Shown here: positions 1 through 10,559 of the stretch, piece by piece
Numbering within the stretch: the first letter of the stretch is position 1
Layout of the letters: each line of letters begins with the position of its first letter
Assembly: GCF_002266465.3 (NCBI RefSeq)
Contig: NZ_CP029427.2
Coordinates: 2,668,501 to 2,732,500, forward strand
Direction: 5' to 3'
DNA: 64,000 nt
Source: Bradyrhizobium symbiodeficiens
GTDB lineage: Bacteria > Pseudomonadota > Alphaproteobacteria > Rhizobiales > Xanthobacteraceae
The notes under the pieces: generated by a model
Seen by the model: only the letters and a program-made list of their open reading frames with translations
What the model was told of the DNA's origin: nothing
Databases searched by the model: none
Made by a program: the position numbers and the translations under genes

Positions 1-801
1 TTCGGCCTCGCGCCGCTCAAGCGCATCTCGGAGTCGATTGCCGACATCCGCTCCGGGCGGGCGGAGCGGCTGGAGGGCGAATTCCCGGTCGAGATCGCGC
101 CATTGGCGCGCGAGACCAACGCGCTGATCGATGCCAATCGCGAGATCGTCGAGCGCGCGCGCACTCATGTCGGCAATCTCGCCCATGCGATCAAGACGCC
201 GCTGTCGGTCATCGTCAACGAGGCCGGCGCCCACGCCGCGGAACCGTTCGCAGCCAAGGTGATGGAGCAGGCCGACGTGATGCGCGACCAGGTCGCACAT
301 CATCTGGAGCGTGCGCGCATCGCAGCACGGGTCTCGGTGGTCGCGACCGTGACCGAGGTGGCGCCCGCCATCGAGGCATTGCGGCGGACCATGGAGAAGA
401 TTCATCGCGATCGCGGCATCGCTGTCGAAGCCAAGGCCGATCCGTCGGCAAAATTTCGCGGCGAGCGCCAGGATCTGGAGGAGATGGTCGGCAATCTCGT
501 CGACAACGCCTGCAAATGGGCGGCCTCGCGCGTCTTCATCGAGGTCCTCGTGGAAGCGCCGCAGCAGGCCGGGGTGGGCCCGCGGCTGCGGATCATCGTC
601 GATGACGACGGCCGCGGCCTGTCGGAAGCCGAGCGCGCACAGGTCTCGCGGCGCGGCCAGCGGCTCGACGAGTCCAAGCCCGGGTCGGGGCTGGGGCTGT
701 CGATCGTGACCGACCTCGCCGCGCTCTATGGCGGCAGCCTCTCGCTCAGTGGTGCGCCGACCGGCGGCCTGCGCGCCGAACTGGTCCTTCCGGGCGTATA
801 A
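1..801 (+). CDS. Sensor histidine kinase, C-terminal part (5' end outside window)
   Basis: The reading frame is open from base 1, so only the cytoplasmic half of a membrane sensor kinase is present. A HAMP-like stretch (PLKRISESIADIRSG) is followed by the H-box HAIKTPLSV, with the phospho-acceptor His at codon 62 of the visible part. The N-box (LVDNACKWA), the G1 box (DDDGRGLS) and the G2 box (GSGLGLSIV) follow, so the ATP-binding domain looks complete. It would autophosphorylate and pass phosphate to a response regulator, probably encoded just upstream. The H-box and the HAMP-to-kinase layout resemble PhoQ/FeuQ-type alphaproteobacterial kinases, but the sensor domain is missing and no signal can be assigned. 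Confidence 0.9.
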   Translation, partial: FGLAPLKRISESIADIRSGRAERLEGEFPVEIAPLARETNALIDANREIVERARTHVGNLAHAIKTPLSVIVNEAGAHAAEPFAAKVMEQADVMRDQVAHHLERARIAARVSVVATVTEVAPAIEALRRTMEKIHRDRGIAVEAKADPSAKFRGERQDLEEMVGNLVDNACKWAASRVFIEVLVEAPQQAGVGPRLRIIVDDDGRGLSEAERAQVSRRGQRLDESKPGSGLGLSIVTDLAALYGGSLSLSGAPTGGLRAELVLPGV

Positions 802-962
802 TCCATTGTTCCGACGAGCTTATTCCCTCCTCGCCGATGCCCGGCCGCAGCAAACCGGCTGGATTCGGCCACACTTGCTAAACGGCTTCTTAAGTGGGGG
901 ACTCCTATGATCACGCTGGACCCATCCCATGTCCGCCATTTTACCGTGCATAACCCGGGCGC

Positions 963-2363
963 ATGAGCCAGACATCGATCGAGCGGCTGAGGGAATATCT
1001 CGCGCAGCTCCCGCCGCAGGCGCAGGCGCTGCTGATGCGGGAGTTCGAGCGCGCGCTGGAGCGCGGCCAGGATACGGCTGTCGCGACCCTGGTGCTCGAG
1101 CAGCTGCGCAAGATCGTCCGCAAGTCGGAAGCCGATGAAGCCCCGCCGCCGCGCACGGACGATCTGTCGCGGCTGCTGTTCCAGGCGCTGGAACCGTTCC
1201 TGATCGAGGCCGGCGTCCCGCTGCGGGTCGGCCAGATCCGCCGCACCTCGCTGCAGCCGATCTGGCAATGGCTGGGCCGCGATGGTGCGCCGGACAAGGT
1301 GAACGAGTTCGAGGCCGCGCTGGCGCGCATGCCCGCCGATAGTGCGGGGCAGGTCGAGGCCCTCGCGCAGAAGCTCCAGGCGGTCGCTGCGGATGCCATT
1401 TTCGAGCTGACCGGTCCCGGTGGCGGCGACAAGTCGCGCGCGCTCGCCCGCGTCGGCCCGCCCAACGTGATCGAGGACCTCCATTCGATCGGAGCGGTGC
1501 TTCAGGTCCGGGAGGCCATCGCCAGCCTGAACGAGAAATTGCCGCGCACTCTGCGCGCCTTCGGCGATTCCCAGATCGTCTCGGTGACGTCAGCGCTCAA
1601 CATTCCGGTCCTGCAGACGCCGCAGATGCTGCCGTTCGCGCTCTCGATCGTGGTGCAACGGATGACCGCGCCTTGGCAGATCATCCGCCTCGCCATCAAG
1701 ATTGCAGCGTCCGACGACGAGATCCGTGTCGCGGCGACGCCCTACGGCGTTGCCGTCACGATGGCGCTGCACGATCTGTCCTGTGTTGCCGCCGCCCTGC
1801 GCATCGACATCAAGCGCGGCCATTTCGACAACGTTGCCGGCAACCTCAAGGCGTTGCACGACGGCGTGCGCGGCCTACGCACCGAGCTCGACCTGCGTAA
1901 CGATTCCGCCTGGGGCAAGCAGTTGACCTCGATCCGGGCCGACATCTCCAATGCGCTGCAATCGGAGATCGACAGCGTTCCCGGCCGCGTTCGCCGCATC
2001 CTGCGCCAGCGCCCCGAGAAGGACATTCCGCCGGGAGCGCGGATCGACAGCACCGAGGTGGAGGAAACCGCGGCGCTGATCGATTTCGTCGCGACCTGCC
2101 GCAACTACGCCAGCGAGCTTGCGATCAACGAGGTGACGCTGCGCACCTATTCCGACCTCCAGCAATATGTCGAGCGCTCGACCGAGCAGCTGGTGCAGTC
2201 GCTGCGCGCGGCCGATCACAAGGTCCGCACCTACAGGCAGCAGCAGGTGCAGGCCGCGATTCGCTTCTGCCAGGTGCTGTTTGGCGATGATTATGCCTCG
2301 TTGATGAGCCGGGCCGCGGAAAACGCAGCGACCGGCGAGCGCAAATCGTCGCGCGCAAGCTGA
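963..2363 (+). CDS. Conserved hypothetical protein, 466 aa
   Basis: Function not recognised. The product has no signal peptide and no obvious membrane segment. It is rich in Leu, Ala, Arg and Glu with long predicted helices, consistent with a cytoplasmic helical-bundle protein. Coding quality is good: strong third-position GC through the whole length and no competing frame. The ATG at 963 lacks a clear Shine-Dalgarno sequence, so the start is uncertain. It lies 161 bp after the kinase and about 100 bp before the next small gene, on the same strand as the ccm operon. No nucleotide-binding or catalytic motif could be identified by eye. Confidence 0.75.
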   Translation: MSQTSIERLREYLAQLPPQAQALLMREFERALERGQDTAVATLVLEQLRKIVRKSEADEAPPPRTDDLSRLLFQALEPFLIEAGVPLRVGQIRRTSLQPIWQWLGRDGAPDKVNEFEAALARMPADSAGQVEALAQKLQAVAADAIFELTGPGGGDKSRALARVGPPNVIEDLHSIGAVLQVREAIASLNEKLPRTLRAFGDSQIVSVTSALNIPVLQTPQMLPFALSIVVQRMTAPWQIIRLAIKIAASDDEIRVAATPYGVAVTMALHDLSCVAAALRIDIKRGHFDNVAGNLKALHDGVRGLRTELDLRNDSAWGKQLTSIRADISNALQSEIDSVPGRVRRILRQRPEKDIPPGARIDSTEVEETAALIDFVATCRNYASELAINEVTLRTYSDLQQYVERSTEQLVQSLRAADHKVRTYRQQQVQAAIRFCQVLFGDDYASLMSRAAENAATGERKSSRAS

Positions 2364-2462
2364 TCCAGGCGCATATTTCGCGATCACAATTTATGGTTGA
2401 CCATGCGGATGGCGCGCCGTACGGTCCCCGTGCAAGTCCGGGGAATTTCTATTTGTGGGCGC

Positions 2463-2732
2463 ATGAAACCCGTTATCAGCTCCATCGAAATCGAGAACCG
2501 CGTCGTCGTTGCCAAGTATCAAAGACTGATGGTCGGTGCCAAAGTGGTGCTGGTCGAGAAGGCAAGCGGTCGGCAACTGTCCGAGACGACCACGAGGGTT
2601 GCCTCTCCGGTTCCGGTCGGAGCGCTGCGCATCAGATTGCCTGATGCGATCAAGCCGGGAACATACTTCCTGAAGGCCTTCAATGGGCATGGCGAGGACG
2701 CCGCCCAAAGCACGGACTTCGAAATCGGCTAA
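2463..2732 (+). CDS. Small conserved hypothetical protein, 89 aa
   Basis: The sequence begins MKPVISSIEIENRVVVAKY and alternates beta-type stretches with charged turns, ending in TDFEIG. That pattern suggests a single Ig-like or TIG-like beta-sandwich domain without a signal peptide. The ATG at 2463 is preferred over an upstream in-frame start at 2397 because the protein's regular pattern begins there. Function is unknown. It sits between the 466-aa unknown gene and ccmI. Confidence is moderate because the protein is short and only composition and strand continuity support it. Confidence 0.55.
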   Translation: MKPVISSIEIENRVVVAKYQRLMVGAKVVLVEKASGRQLSETTTRVASPVPVGALRIRLPDAIKPGTYFLKAFNGHGEDAAQSTDFEIG

Positions 2733-2863
2733 GCCGTTGGATTTTCACCGTTTCAAGACCGCGCGCGGTCGCGTCAAATTGACAATTGTCAATTGCCGCA
2801 TCGTCCGGCTGTGGTGTAAAGCCACCTATGGGCGCGGTTCGTGCGCTGCCGGAAGTTTGCCAG

Positions 2864-3985
2864 ATGACGCTGTGGTTCGTGTTCGCGCTGATGACGGTCG
2901 CGGCGATTTTCGCCGTGCTCTGGCCGCTTGGGCGCAATGGACGCGCGCAAGACCAGGGCAGCGAGGTCGCTGTTTACAAGGACCAGTTGGCCGAGGTCGA
3001 ACGTGATCTCGCCGCGGGCATGATTCCCGCGCCGGATGCCGAGGCTGCGCGCGTCGAGATCAGCCGCAGGCTGCTCGCCGCGGCCGCCAGCGAGCCCGCC
3101 ATCGATCCGGCCATGGCCCCGAAATCGAATCTCAAATGGCGCCGCGCGGCAGCTGTGGTGGCGCTCGCTGGCCTGCCGCTCGTTGCGATCGGCGTCTACA
3201 TGCCACTTGGCTCGCCTCGGCTTCAGGATTTTCCCCTGGCGGAGCGCGAGCGCGGATCCGGGTCCGGCGTGGCGCAGTCGCTTGAGAACCTCGTGGTGCA
3301 GGTCCAGCAACATCTGGAGAAGAATCCCACCGACGGCCGCGGCTGGAACGTGCTCGCGCCGGTGCTGGAGCGGCTTGGCCGTTTCGACGATGCGGTGCGC
3401 GCCTATCGCAACTCGCTCACCTACAATGGCGAGAGCGCGGAACGCCGGTCCGATCTCGGCGAAGCAATCTCGGCTGCCGCTGGCGGTGTGGTGACCGTCG
3501 AGGCCAAGACGGAATTCGAGCGTGCACGTGCCCTGAACGCGGACGATCCCAAGGCGAACTACTTCCTCGGCCTCGCCGCCGAGCAGGACGGCCGCAAGGA
3601 TGATGCAGCCACGATCTGGCGCGCGCTGCTCGCGAAAGCGCCCTCGGATGCGCCGTGGCGTGCCTTGGTGCAGTCCTCGCTGGTGCGGGTCGGCGGCGGG
3701 ACGATGCCGGCGTTGTCGGATGAGACGATTGCCGCTTCCAAGGACATGGCCGAAGGCGATCGCAACGCGATGGTGCGCGGAATGGTCGATCGTCTGGCCA
3801 CCCGCTTGAAGCAGAACGGCGACGACGTCGATGGATGGCTGCGACTGGTGCGCGCCTATCTGGTAATGGGCGAGCGCGACAAGGCCGTGGGAGCATCGGC
3901 CGATGCCCGGCAGGCGGTTGCCAGCGACGCTGAGCGGCTGCGCCAGCTCAACGATGGCCTCAGGACTCTCGGGCTCGGCGGATGA
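2864..3985 (+). CDS. ccmI: Cytochrome c maturation protein CcmI (CycH)
   Basis: CcmI is the apocytochrome c chaperone of the system I haem-ligation machinery in the inner membrane. Residues about 2-21 form the first membrane segment and residues about 94-113 the second, separated by a cytoplasmic loop with the family pattern [15 protein letters not shown]. After the second segment a periplasmic tail carries TPR-like helices (around [19 protein letters not shown]) that bind the C-terminus of apocytochrome. The ATG at 2864 ([10 protein letters not shown]) is chosen over an upstream in-frame start because it begins directly at the first membrane helix. It is the first gene of ccmI-ccmE-ccmF-ccmH, the rhizobial cycHJKL order. 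About 373 aa is normal for the family. Confidence 0.93.
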   Translation: MTLWFVFALMTVAAIFAVLWPLGRNGRAQDQGSEVAVYKDQLAEVERDLAAGMIPAPDAEAARVEISRRLLAAAASEPAIDPAMAPKSNLKWRRAAAVVALAGLPLVAIGVYMPLGSPRLQDFPLAERERGSGSGVAQSLENLVVQVQQHLEKNPTDGRGWNVLAPVLERLGRFDDAVRAYRNSLTYNGESAERRSDLGEAISAAAGGVVTVEAKTEFERARALNADDPKANYFLGLAAEQDGRKDDAATIWRALLAKAPSDAPWRALVQSSLVRVGGGTMPALSDETIAASKDMAEGDRNAMVRGMVDRLATRLKQNGDDVDGWLRLVRAYLVMGERDKAVGASADARQAVASDAERLRQLNDGLRTLGLGG

Positions 3986-4022
3986 CGATGTCGGGACGAG
4001 AGCAGCGGAGAACGGATACGCC

Positions 4023-4550
4023 ATGACGCGCAAGCAGCGACGTATGACCATCATCGGCGGCTCGCTCGCCGTGCTCGCGCTCGCGGCCGCGCTGGTGCTC
4101 AACGCACTTCGCGACTCCATCGTGTTCTTTTCGACACCGAGCATGGTCGCCGAGAAGCACGTCGAACCCGGCAAGCGGTTTCGCCTCGGCGGGCTGGTGC
4201 AGCCCGGCTCGCTCCAGCGCGGCGACAATCTCGCGGTGACCTTCGAGGTCGCCGACGGCAATGCCAAGCTGCCGGTGGCCTACAAGGGCATCCTGCCCGA
4301 CCTGTTTCGCGAGGGGCAGGGCGTCGTCGCCGAGGGCGCGCTCGACGCCCATGGCGTGTTCAAGGCCGATACCGTGCTTGCCAAGCACGACGAGACTTAC
4401 ATGCCCAAGGACGTCGCCGATGCCCTGAAGAAACAGGGGCACTGGAAGGACGATTACGGCGGCAAGCCTTCTGACAGCAATAAGACGTCCGACGCGGGCA
4501 AGCCCGCGGCGACGACCGCGCAGGGCAATGCGCAGGGAGCAATGCGGTGA
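4023..4550 (+). CDS. ccmE: Cytochrome c maturation haem chaperone CcmE (CycJ)
   Basis: CcmE receives haem from CcmC in the periplasm, holds it covalently, and hands it to CcmF/CcmH for ligation. One N-terminal membrane anchor (about residues 8-28) precedes an OB-fold domain. The haem-binding motif is visible as KHDETYMP, with the covalent His at residue 122 and the axial Tyr at 126. A flexible Lys/Ser/Ala-rich tail follows. The length of 175 aa fits the family. The start ATG (MTRKQRRM) is 37 bp after ccmI. The last bases overlap the GTG start of ccmF, indicating translational coupling. Confidence 0.95.
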   Translation: MTRKQRRMTIIGGSLAVLALAAALVLNALRDSIVFFSTPSMVAEKHVEPGKRFRLGGLVQPGSLQRGDNLAVTFEVADGNAKLPVAYKGILPDLFREGQGVVAEGALDAHGVFKADTVLAKHDETYMPKDVADALKKQGHWKDDYGGKPSDSNKTSDAGKPAATTAQGNAQGAMR

Positions 4551-6529
4551 TCGCAGAATCCGGACATTACGCGCTGGTGCTGGCGCTTGGGCTCGCACTG
4601 ATCCAGTCGATCGTGCCCCTGATCGGCGCGCGCCTGAACGATGTTGCACTGATGAATGTGGCGCGCTCCACGGCGCTGGCGCAGCTGCTGTTCGTCGGTG
4701 CCTCGTTCGTCGCTCTCGTGATGCTGCACGTGAACTCGGACTTCTCCGTCGCCAATGTCTACGAAAACTCCCATTCGATGAAGCCGCTGCTCTACAAGAT
4801 CACCGGCGTGTGGGGAAACCATGAAGGCTCGATGCTGTTGTGGGTGTCGATCCTCGCACTGTTCGGCGGGCTGGTCGCCGCGTTCGGCAACAATCTGCCG
4901 CTGTCGCTGCGCGCCCACGTGCTTGCCGTGCAGGCGTGGGTCGCCAGCGCCTTCTATCTGTTCATCCTCGTGACATCGAACCCGTTCCTGCGTATCGCGA
5001 ATCCGCCGATAGAGGGGCGCGATCTCAATCCGGTGCTCCAGGACATCGGGCTCGCCGTGCATCCGCCGATGCTCTATCTCGGCTATGTCGGCTTCTCGAT
5101 CTCGTTCTCCTTCGCAATCGCGGCGCTGATGGAGGGCCGGATCGATGCGGCCTGGGCGCGCTGGGTGCGGCCGTGGACGCTGGTCGCCTGGATATTCCTC
5201 ACGCTCGGCATCGCCATGGGATCGTACTGGGCCTATTACGAGCTCGGCTGGGGCGGCTGGTGGTTCTGGGATCCGGTCGAGAACGCCTCGCTGATGCCGT
5301 GGCTCTCCGGCACCGCGCTGCTGCATTCGGCCCTGGTGATGGAGAAACGCAACGCGCTGAAGGTCTGGACCATTCTGCTATCGATCCTGACCTTCTCGCT
5401 GTCGCTGCTCGGCACCTTCCTGGTGCGCTCGGGCGTCATCACCTCGGTGCACGCCTTCGCCACCGATCCCACCCGCGGCGTGTTCATTCTGCTGATCCTT
5501 TGCCTGTTCATCGGCGGCAGCCTGGCGCTGTTCGCGGGCCGCGCCACGTCGTTGAAGCAGGGCGGCCTGTTCGCGCCGATCTCGCGCGAGGGGGCGCTCG
5601 TGCTGAACAATCTGCTGCTCACGGTTGCCTGCGCGGTCGTGCTGTTCGGCACGCTCTATCCGCTGGCGATGGAGATGCTCGCCGACTTCAAGATGTCGGT
5701 CGGCGCGCCCTTCTACAATCTCACCTTCGCGCCGCTGTTCACCCTGCTTCTGCTGGCGGTGCCGTTCGGGCCGATGCTGGCGTGGAAGCGCGGCGATCTG
5801 CTCGGCGTGACGCAGCGTCTGCTCGCTGCGGGCGTCGCCGGGCTCGTCGCCGTCGCCATCGCCTGGGGCTGGGCGAGCGGGGGCAGCACGCTGGCGCCAC
5901 TCGCGATCGGGCTCGGCGTCTTCGTCATCGCCGGCGCGGTCACCGACATCGTCGAACGCACCGGCCTCGTGCGGCTGCCGTTCGCGACGGTGCGCCACCG
6001 GGCGCGCGGCCTGCCGCGCTCGGCCTGGGGCTCAGCGCTTGCGCATGCCGGCCTCGGCGTGGCGCTGATCGGGATCGTCTGCGAGACCACCTGGAACAGC
6101 GAACACATCGCGACCATGAAGCAGAACGACGTCGCCCACATCGCCGGCTTTGACGTGAAGCTCGACGGGGTGCTGCAGCGTCAAGGCCCGAACTATCGCG
6201 AGATGATCGCCGAGTTCAACGTCAGCCTCGACGGCAAGCCGCTCAGCGTCATGACGCCCTCCAAGCGCAGCTTCACCACCCGCGGCTCGTCGACCACCGA
6301 GGCCGCGCTGCTGACGCGCGGCGCGAGCCAGCTCTACATTTCGCTCGGCGAAGCCAATGCCGAGGGCGCCATCGCCGTGCGCATCTATTACAAGCCGATG
6401 GTGCTCTTGATCTGGTGGGGGCCGGTGCTGATGGCGTTCGGCGGCGTGTTGTCGTTGTCCGACCGGCGCCTGCGGGTCGGCGCGCCGAAGCCGGCGCGGG
6501 CCAAGCAGCGCCTCCAGCCGGCGGAGTGA
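4547..6529 (+). CDS. ccmF: Haem lyase core subunit CcmF (CycK)
   Basis: CcmF is the polytopic inner-membrane core of the cytochrome c synthetase that attaches haem to CXXCH sites of apocytochromes. The protein is 660 aa with many membrane helices. It carries the tryptophan-rich WWD haem-handling motif ([13 protein letters not shown], about residues 235-247) followed by the family sequence ASLMPW. Conserved His-containing loops such as NHEGSMLLW and [10 protein letters not shown] are also visible and correspond to haem-ligand regions. It starts with GTG overlapping the ccmE stop codon and ends 4 bp before ccmH, so the three genes are one translationally coupled unit. Confidence 0.96.
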   Translation: MIAESGHYALVLALGLALIQSIVPLIGARLNDVALMNVARSTALAQLLFVGASFVALVMLHVNSDFSVANVYENSHSMKPLLYKITGVWGNHEGSMLLWVSILALFGGLVAAFGNNLPLSLRAHVLAVQAWVASAFYLFILVTSNPFLRIANPPIEGRDLNPVLQDIGLAVHPPMLYLGYVGFSISFSFAIAALMEGRIDAAWARWVRPWTLVAWIFLTLGIAMGSYWAYYELGWGGWWFWDPVENASLMPWLSGTALLHSALVMEKRNALKVWTILLSILTFSLSLLGTFLVRSGVITSVHAFATDPTRGVFILLILCLFIGGSLALFAGRATSLKQGGLFAPISREGALVLNNLLLTVACAVVLFGTLYPLAMEMLADFKMSVGAPFYNLTFAPLFTLLLLAVPFGPMLAWKRGDLLGVTQRLLAAGVAGLVAVAIAWGWASGGSTLAPLAIGLGVFVIAGAVTDIVERTGLVRLPFATVRHRARGLPRSAWGSALAHAGLGVALIGIVCETTWNSEHIATMKQNDVAHIAGFDVKLDGVLQRQGPNYREMIAEFNVSLDGKPLSVMTPSKRSFTTRGSSTTEAALLTRGASQLYISLGEANAEGAIAVRIYYKPMVLLIWWGPVLMAFGGVLSLSDRRLRVGAPKPARAKQRLQPAE

Positions 6530-6533
6530 TCCG

Positions 6534-7016
6534 ATGCGCCGGATGATGGCCGCGTTCACCCTGCTGATGCTGCTGGCCTTGCCTGCGGCTCATGCGGTGC
6601 AGCCCGACGAGATCATGCCGGATCCGGCCAAGGAAGCCCGTGCGCGCGAGCTGTCGCGCGAGCTGCGCTGCATGGTCTGCCAGAACCAGTCGATCGACGA
6701 TTCCGACGCGCCGCTGGCGCGTGATCTGCGGCTCTTGGTGCGCGAGCGCATCGGCGCCGGCGACAGCAACTCGCAGGTGCTCGACTTCCTGGTCGCGCGC
6801 TATGGCGAGTTCGTGCTGCTGAAGCCACGCTTCGAGCGTCAGACCCTGCTGCTGTGGCTGCTCGGGCCGTCGCTGCTGATCGGCGGCGGCCTGGCGCTGT
6901 GGCTGCAAATCCGGCGTCGCGCGCGCAGTGGTGCAGATGTACCAGCGCCGCCACTTACGTCCGATGAGCAGGCGCGGCTCGCGGCCCTGATGTCGGACGA
7001 GCCAAAATCTCCGTGA
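6534..7016 (+). CDS. ccmH: Cytochrome c maturation thiol oxidoreductase CcmH (CycL)
   Basis: CcmH is the periplasmic thioredox subunit that keeps apocytochrome CXXCH cysteines reduced for haem attachment. A cleavable signal (LLMLLALPAAHA) precedes the diagnostic LRCMVCQNQSI motif, with the reactive cysteines at residues 46 and 49. A C-terminal membrane anchor lies around LLLWLLGPSLLIGGGLALWL. At 160 aa this is the short CcmH/CycL form. The TPR part found in the E. coli fusion is here the separate ccmI gene. It begins 4 bp after ccmF and is the last gene of the operon. Confidence 0.95.
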   Translation: MRRMMAAFTLLMLLALPAAHAVQPDEIMPDPAKEARARELSRELRCMVCQNQSIDDSDAPLARDLRLLVRERIGAGDSNSQVLDFLVARYGEFVLLKPRFERQTLLLWLLGPSLLIGGGLALWLQIRRRARSGADVPAPPLTSDEQARLAALMSDEPKSP

Positions 7017-7134
7017 GCTCATGGGCGTCGTTCGTGCTCGGTAGTGCTACGGCCGGCCCCGTCCGGTTCATGCAATTTTGACCTTTGTCTGGAAGCTTGT
7101 CGCGAGCCTTGTCTCCAGACTCTGAGTCCTTCTG

Positions 7135-8478
7135 ATGTTCGCGAACAGCAATCTGACGATCCGCTTCCTGGTCGGCGCCGTCGTCGCTGCATTGTTGTTT
7201 CTGCTGGGCATCGGCGGTGGTACCGGCTTCATCGCGGTGCTCTATCTCAACAACGAGATCACCAGCCTGTCCTCGGACTTCGCCGCGCTCAGTGGCCCCG
7301 CGCGCGATCACGCCATGCAGATCTATCAGCAGGCGCAGGCCGCGTTCTCCTATTTCCTGATGGCCTGCGGCGTGATCGCCGTCGTTGCCGTCGCGATCTG
7401 CCTCACCACCTGGTTCGCCGTGCGCAACGGCATCCTCAGTCCGCTGGCGGCGATCGTGCACGCCATGCGCGAGGTCGCCGACCAGAAATTCCAGACACCG
7501 GTTCCGGGGCTCGGCCGCACCAACGAGATCGGCCTGCTCGCCGGTGCGCTGGAAGTCTTCAAGACCAACGGGCTCGAGCGGCGCCACCTCACTGAGCAGC
7601 AGCTGCAGGAAACCCAGCACCAGGCCGAGCGGTCGAACTTCCTGGACGAGCGGATCAAGCGCTTCAACGATCTCGTCGCCAGCGTCGTCGACAGCGTGGC
7701 CTCATCGGCGGTGCATCTGAAGAGCAACGCCGAGACGTTGTCGCGGACGGCCAACGACACCAGCACCAAGGCCAATGCGGTCGCAAGCGCGGCGAGCCAG
7801 GCCAGCGCCAGCGTGCAGACGGTCGCGGGCTCGGCCGAGGAGATGACGAATTCGATCGGCACGATCAGCCGTCGCGTCACCGACGCGACCCAGCGCGCCG
7901 AGGGCGCGGCGTCCCAGGCGGAGAAGAGCCGCGACACCATCCACACGCTGTCGGATGCCGCCGACAAGATCGGCGAGGTCGTGCAGCTAGTGCAGGCGAT
8001 CGCATCGCAGACCAATCTCCTGGCGCTGAACGCCACCATCGAGGCGGCGCGGGCAGGGGAGGCAGGCAAGGGGTTTGCGGTGGTCGCCTCCGAGGTGAAG
8101 AATCTGGCGCACCAGACCAGCAAGGCGACGGAGGAAATCACCTCCCATGTCGCCAGCATACAGGGCATCACCGCGGAGACGCGCGGCGCGATCGACGGCA
8201 TCTCCAAGACGCTGTCGGAGATCTCGTCCATCATGTCCGGCATCGAGGTCGACACCGCCCAGCAGCGCAACGCCACGCAGGAGATCATGCGCAGCGCCCA
8301 GAACGCCGCGCACGGCACGCTCGACGTCTCCAACCATATCGTCCAGATCACCTCGACGTCGGCGGAGACTGGCCGCATGGCCGCCGAGGCGCGGGATTCG
8401 GCGGTCGATCTGTCGCAGCAGGCCGCCACCTTGAAGCGCGAAGTCGACGAGTTCATCGTCAGCGTCAGAGCGAGCTGA
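7135..8478 (+). CDS. Methyl-accepting chemotaxis protein
   Basis: This is a transmembrane chemoreceptor. A first membrane helix (about residues 8-40), a short periplasmic region of only about 40 residues and a second helix (about 78-100) lead to a HAMP domain ([20 protein letters not shown]). The cytoplasmic coiled-coil signalling domain carries the conserved hairpin tip ([20 protein letters not shown], about residues 292-311) that binds CheW/CheA. The small periplasmic part suggests the ligand is sensed in or near the membrane, or through a partner protein. It stands alone between ccmH and degP with no other che genes in the window. The substrate cannot be inferred. Confidence 0.92.
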   Translation: MFANSNLTIRFLVGAVVAALLFLLGIGGGTGFIAVLYLNNEITSLSSDFAALSGPARDHAMQIYQQAQAAFSYFLMACGVIAVVAVAICLTTWFAVRNGILSPLAAIVHAMREVADQKFQTPVPGLGRTNEIGLLAGALEVFKTNGLERRHLTEQQLQETQHQAERSNFLDERIKRFNDLVASVVDSVASSAVHLKSNAETLSRTANDTSTKANAVASAASQASASVQTVAGSAEEMTNSIGTISRRVTDATQRAEGAASQAEKSRDTIHTLSDAADKIGEVVQLVQAIASQTNLLALNATIEAARAGEAGKGFAVVASEVKNLAHQTSKATEEITSHVASIQGITAETRGAIDGISKTLSEISSIMSGIEVDTAQQRNATQEIMRSAQNAAHGTLDVSNHIVQITSTSAETGRMAAEARDSAVDLSQQAATLKREVDEFIVSVRAS

Positions 8479-8697
8479 GCGCGCCAACAAAGGGGTCTGC
8501 TACGCCGTGAGGGAACGGTGGTTAAGTTCCTGTCAGATCACGATTTTCGGCTGCGCTAAACTGCCGCATCCGCGCACCCCTTCATTACAAAAGTTTAACC
8601 CCGCCGCCAGCGCACGGTAAGGCGGGAGCCCCCATCTTCAGGACCGTAAGGTGCCGCCATCAGGCACCAAATGGATTTCAAGGCCCTGGAGATCTGC

Positions 8698-10275
8698 ATG
8701 ACCGACCGTATCGACCTCTCGAACCTTCCGTCCTTCCGGCAGCCGCGCCGGTCGGTGTTCTCCGCGCGCAGGTTCGCGCTGATGGCCTCGGTCGTCGCCG
8801 GTCTCGGCGCAGCCGTCTATGGCTTCAGCCCGTCGACATCGCCGGCCGACCTGTTCTCGACCCCGGCTCATGCGCAGGTCAACAACGAGGTTCGCAAGGT
8901 CGAGCGTCCGGTCGGGTTCGCCGACGTCGTCGAGCGCGTGAAGCCGTCGGTGATCTCGGTGAAGGTCAACATCAAGGAGAAGACAGCGAGCAACGATGAC
9001 GGCGATGATTCCTCCTCGCCGTTCCAGCCGGGCTCGCCAATGGAGCGCTTCTTCCGCCGCTTCGGCGGTCCGGACGGCTTCCCTGGCGCGAAGGGCGGCC
9101 GTGGCCGCGTCGTGCAGGGCCAGGGCTCCGGCTTCTTCATCTCGGCTGACGGTTATGCGGTGACCAACAACCACGTGGTCGACGGCGCCGACAAGGTTGA
9201 GGTGACCACCGACGACGGCAAGACCTACAGCGCCAAGGTGATCGGCACCGACCAGCGCACCGACCTCGCGCTGATCAAGGTCGAGGGCGGCTCGAACTTC
9301 CCGTTCGCCAAGCTTGCCGACGCCAAGCCGCGGATCGGCGACTGGGTGCTCGCGGTCGGCAATCCGTTCGGCCTCGGCGGCACAGTGACTGCCGGCATCG
9401 TCTCGGCCAGCGGCCGCGACATCGGCAACGGTCCCTATGACGATTTCATCCAGATCGACGCGCCCGTGAACAAGGGCAATTCCGGCGGTCCGGCTTTCGA
9501 CACCAACGGCGAGGTGATGGGCGTCAACACGGCGATCTATTCGCCCTCCGGCGGCAGCGTCGGCATCGCGTTCTCGATTCCGGCGAGCACCGTGAAGAGC
9601 GTGGTCGCCCAGCTCAAGGACAAGGGCTCAGTCAGCCGCGGCTGGATCGGCGTGCAGATCCAGCCCGTGACCTCCGATATCGCCGACAGCCTCGGCATGA
9701 AGAAGGCCGAAGGCGCGCTGGTGGCGGAGCCGCAGGCCAACGGTCCGGCCGCGAAGGCCGGCATCGAGTCCGGTGACGTGATTACGGCGGTCAACGGCGA
9801 GACGGTCAAGGACGCCCGTGAGCTTGCCCGCACCATCGGCGGCATGGCGCCCGGCGCGACCGTGAAGCTCAACGTGCTGCATAAGGGCCAGGACAAGGTC
9901 GTGAACATGACGCTCGGCCAATTGCCGAATACGGTCGAGGCCAAGGCGGACAACGACAATGACAGCGGCAAGGGTGCGAGCAAGGGGACCGACGTGCCCA
10001 AGCTCGGCATGACCGTTGCCCCCGCCAATTCGGTGGCCGGCGCCGGCAAGGAAGGCGTCGTGGTGACCGAAGTCGATCCGAAGAGCGCCGCGGCCGAACG
10101 CGGCTTCAAGGAAGGCGACGTGATTCTCGAAGTCGGCGGCAAGAGCGTGGCCACCGCCGGCGACGTCCGCGAGGCCATCACCGCGGCGCGGACCGACAAC
10201 AAGAACAGCGTCCTGATGCGCGTGAAGAGCGGCGGCCAGTCGCGCTTCGTCGCGGTGCCCCTCGCCAAGGGCTGA
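8698..10275 (+). CDS. degP: Periplasmic serine protease/chaperone DegP (Do/HtrA family)
   Basis: This envelope protease degrades misfolded periplasmic proteins. After an N-terminal export segment (ALMASVVAGLGAAVYGF), the trypsin-like domain shows all three catalytic residues: His159 in NNHVVDG, Asp189 in TDLALIKV and Ser262 in GNSGGPAF. Two PDZ domains follow (about residues 310-400 and 430-515), the usual DegP/MucD layout. The ATG at 8698 (MTDRIDLSNLP) has GGAG six bases upstream and is preferred over the in-frame ATG at 8671. The two-component pair downstream of the terminator could control envelope stress genes, but nothing here proves that. Confidence 0.95.
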   Translation: MTDRIDLSNLPSFRQPRRSVFSARRFALMASVVAGLGAAVYGFSPSTSPADLFSTPAHAQVNNEVRKVERPVGFADVVERVKPSVISVKVNIKEKTASNDDGDDSSSPFQPGSPMERFFRRFGGPDGFPGAKGGRGRVVQGQGSGFFISADGYAVTNNHVVDGADKVEVTTDDGKTYSAKVIGTDQRTDLALIKVEGGSNFPFAKLADAKPRIGDWVLAVGNPFGLGGTVTAGIVSASGRDIGNGPYDDFIQIDAPVNKGNSGGPAFDTNGEVMGVNTAIYSPSGGSVGIAFSIPASTVKSVVAQLKDKGSVSRGWIGVQIQPVTSDIADSLGMKKAEGALVAEPQANGPAAKAGIESGDVITAVNGETVKDARELARTIGGMAPGATVKLNVLHKGQDKVVNMTLGQLPNTVEAKADNDNDSGKGASKGTDVPKLGMTVAPANSVAGAGKEGVVVTEVDPKSAAAERGFKEGDVILEVGGKSVATAGDVREAITAARTDNKNSVLMRVKSGGQSRFVAVPLAKG

Positions 10276-10426
10276 CCAGGGCTGAGGCTTCAGGAGGCCC
10301 ACGAGATGAAGGGTGTCGCCGGCATCAGTCGCCCCCGCCGACGGCGCCCTTCGGGGAAGCAGCGCAACGTTCGCTTCCCCAGTCTACCTTCCGGTGGAAT
10401 TACGCCCCCCTCCGTCGGAAGGCCTA

Positions 10427-10465
10427 GGGCGGTGAAGTCCCCCCAGCTTCACCGCCCGCCTTTTT
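10427..10465 (+). terminator. Rho-independent terminator after degP
   Basis: A perfect 11-bp stem (GGGCGGTGAAG paired with CTTCACCGCCC) encloses a C-rich loop and is followed by GCC and five T residues. It lies about 150 bp after the degP stop and about 95 bp before the response-regulator gene. It therefore separates degP from the two-component operon. The short open frame across this stretch (10306-10533) contains the hairpin and is not considered a gene. Confidence 0.85.
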
Positions 10466-10559
10466 CTCGATGCCAGAGTCTCCCACTCGGCTTGCATGCG
10501 ATTGCCGCTCGCGCCATGTTTAGAGAAGGTTGACCTCCTTGACCGCCGCCGAACGCACG

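Noticed and set aside
2400..2462. CCCCG-N8-CGGGG hairpin before the 89-aa gene as a riboswitch
   Set aside because: The stem is only 5 bp and no conserved riboswitch core was recognised.
4789..6153. Long plus-strand frame overlapping ccmF in another register
   Set aside because: It is an Arg-rich shadow caused by high third-position GC in the real ccmF frame.
10306..10533. Open frame between degP and the response regulator
   Set aside because: It contains the terminator hairpin, is Pro/Arg-rich and has no ribosome binding site.
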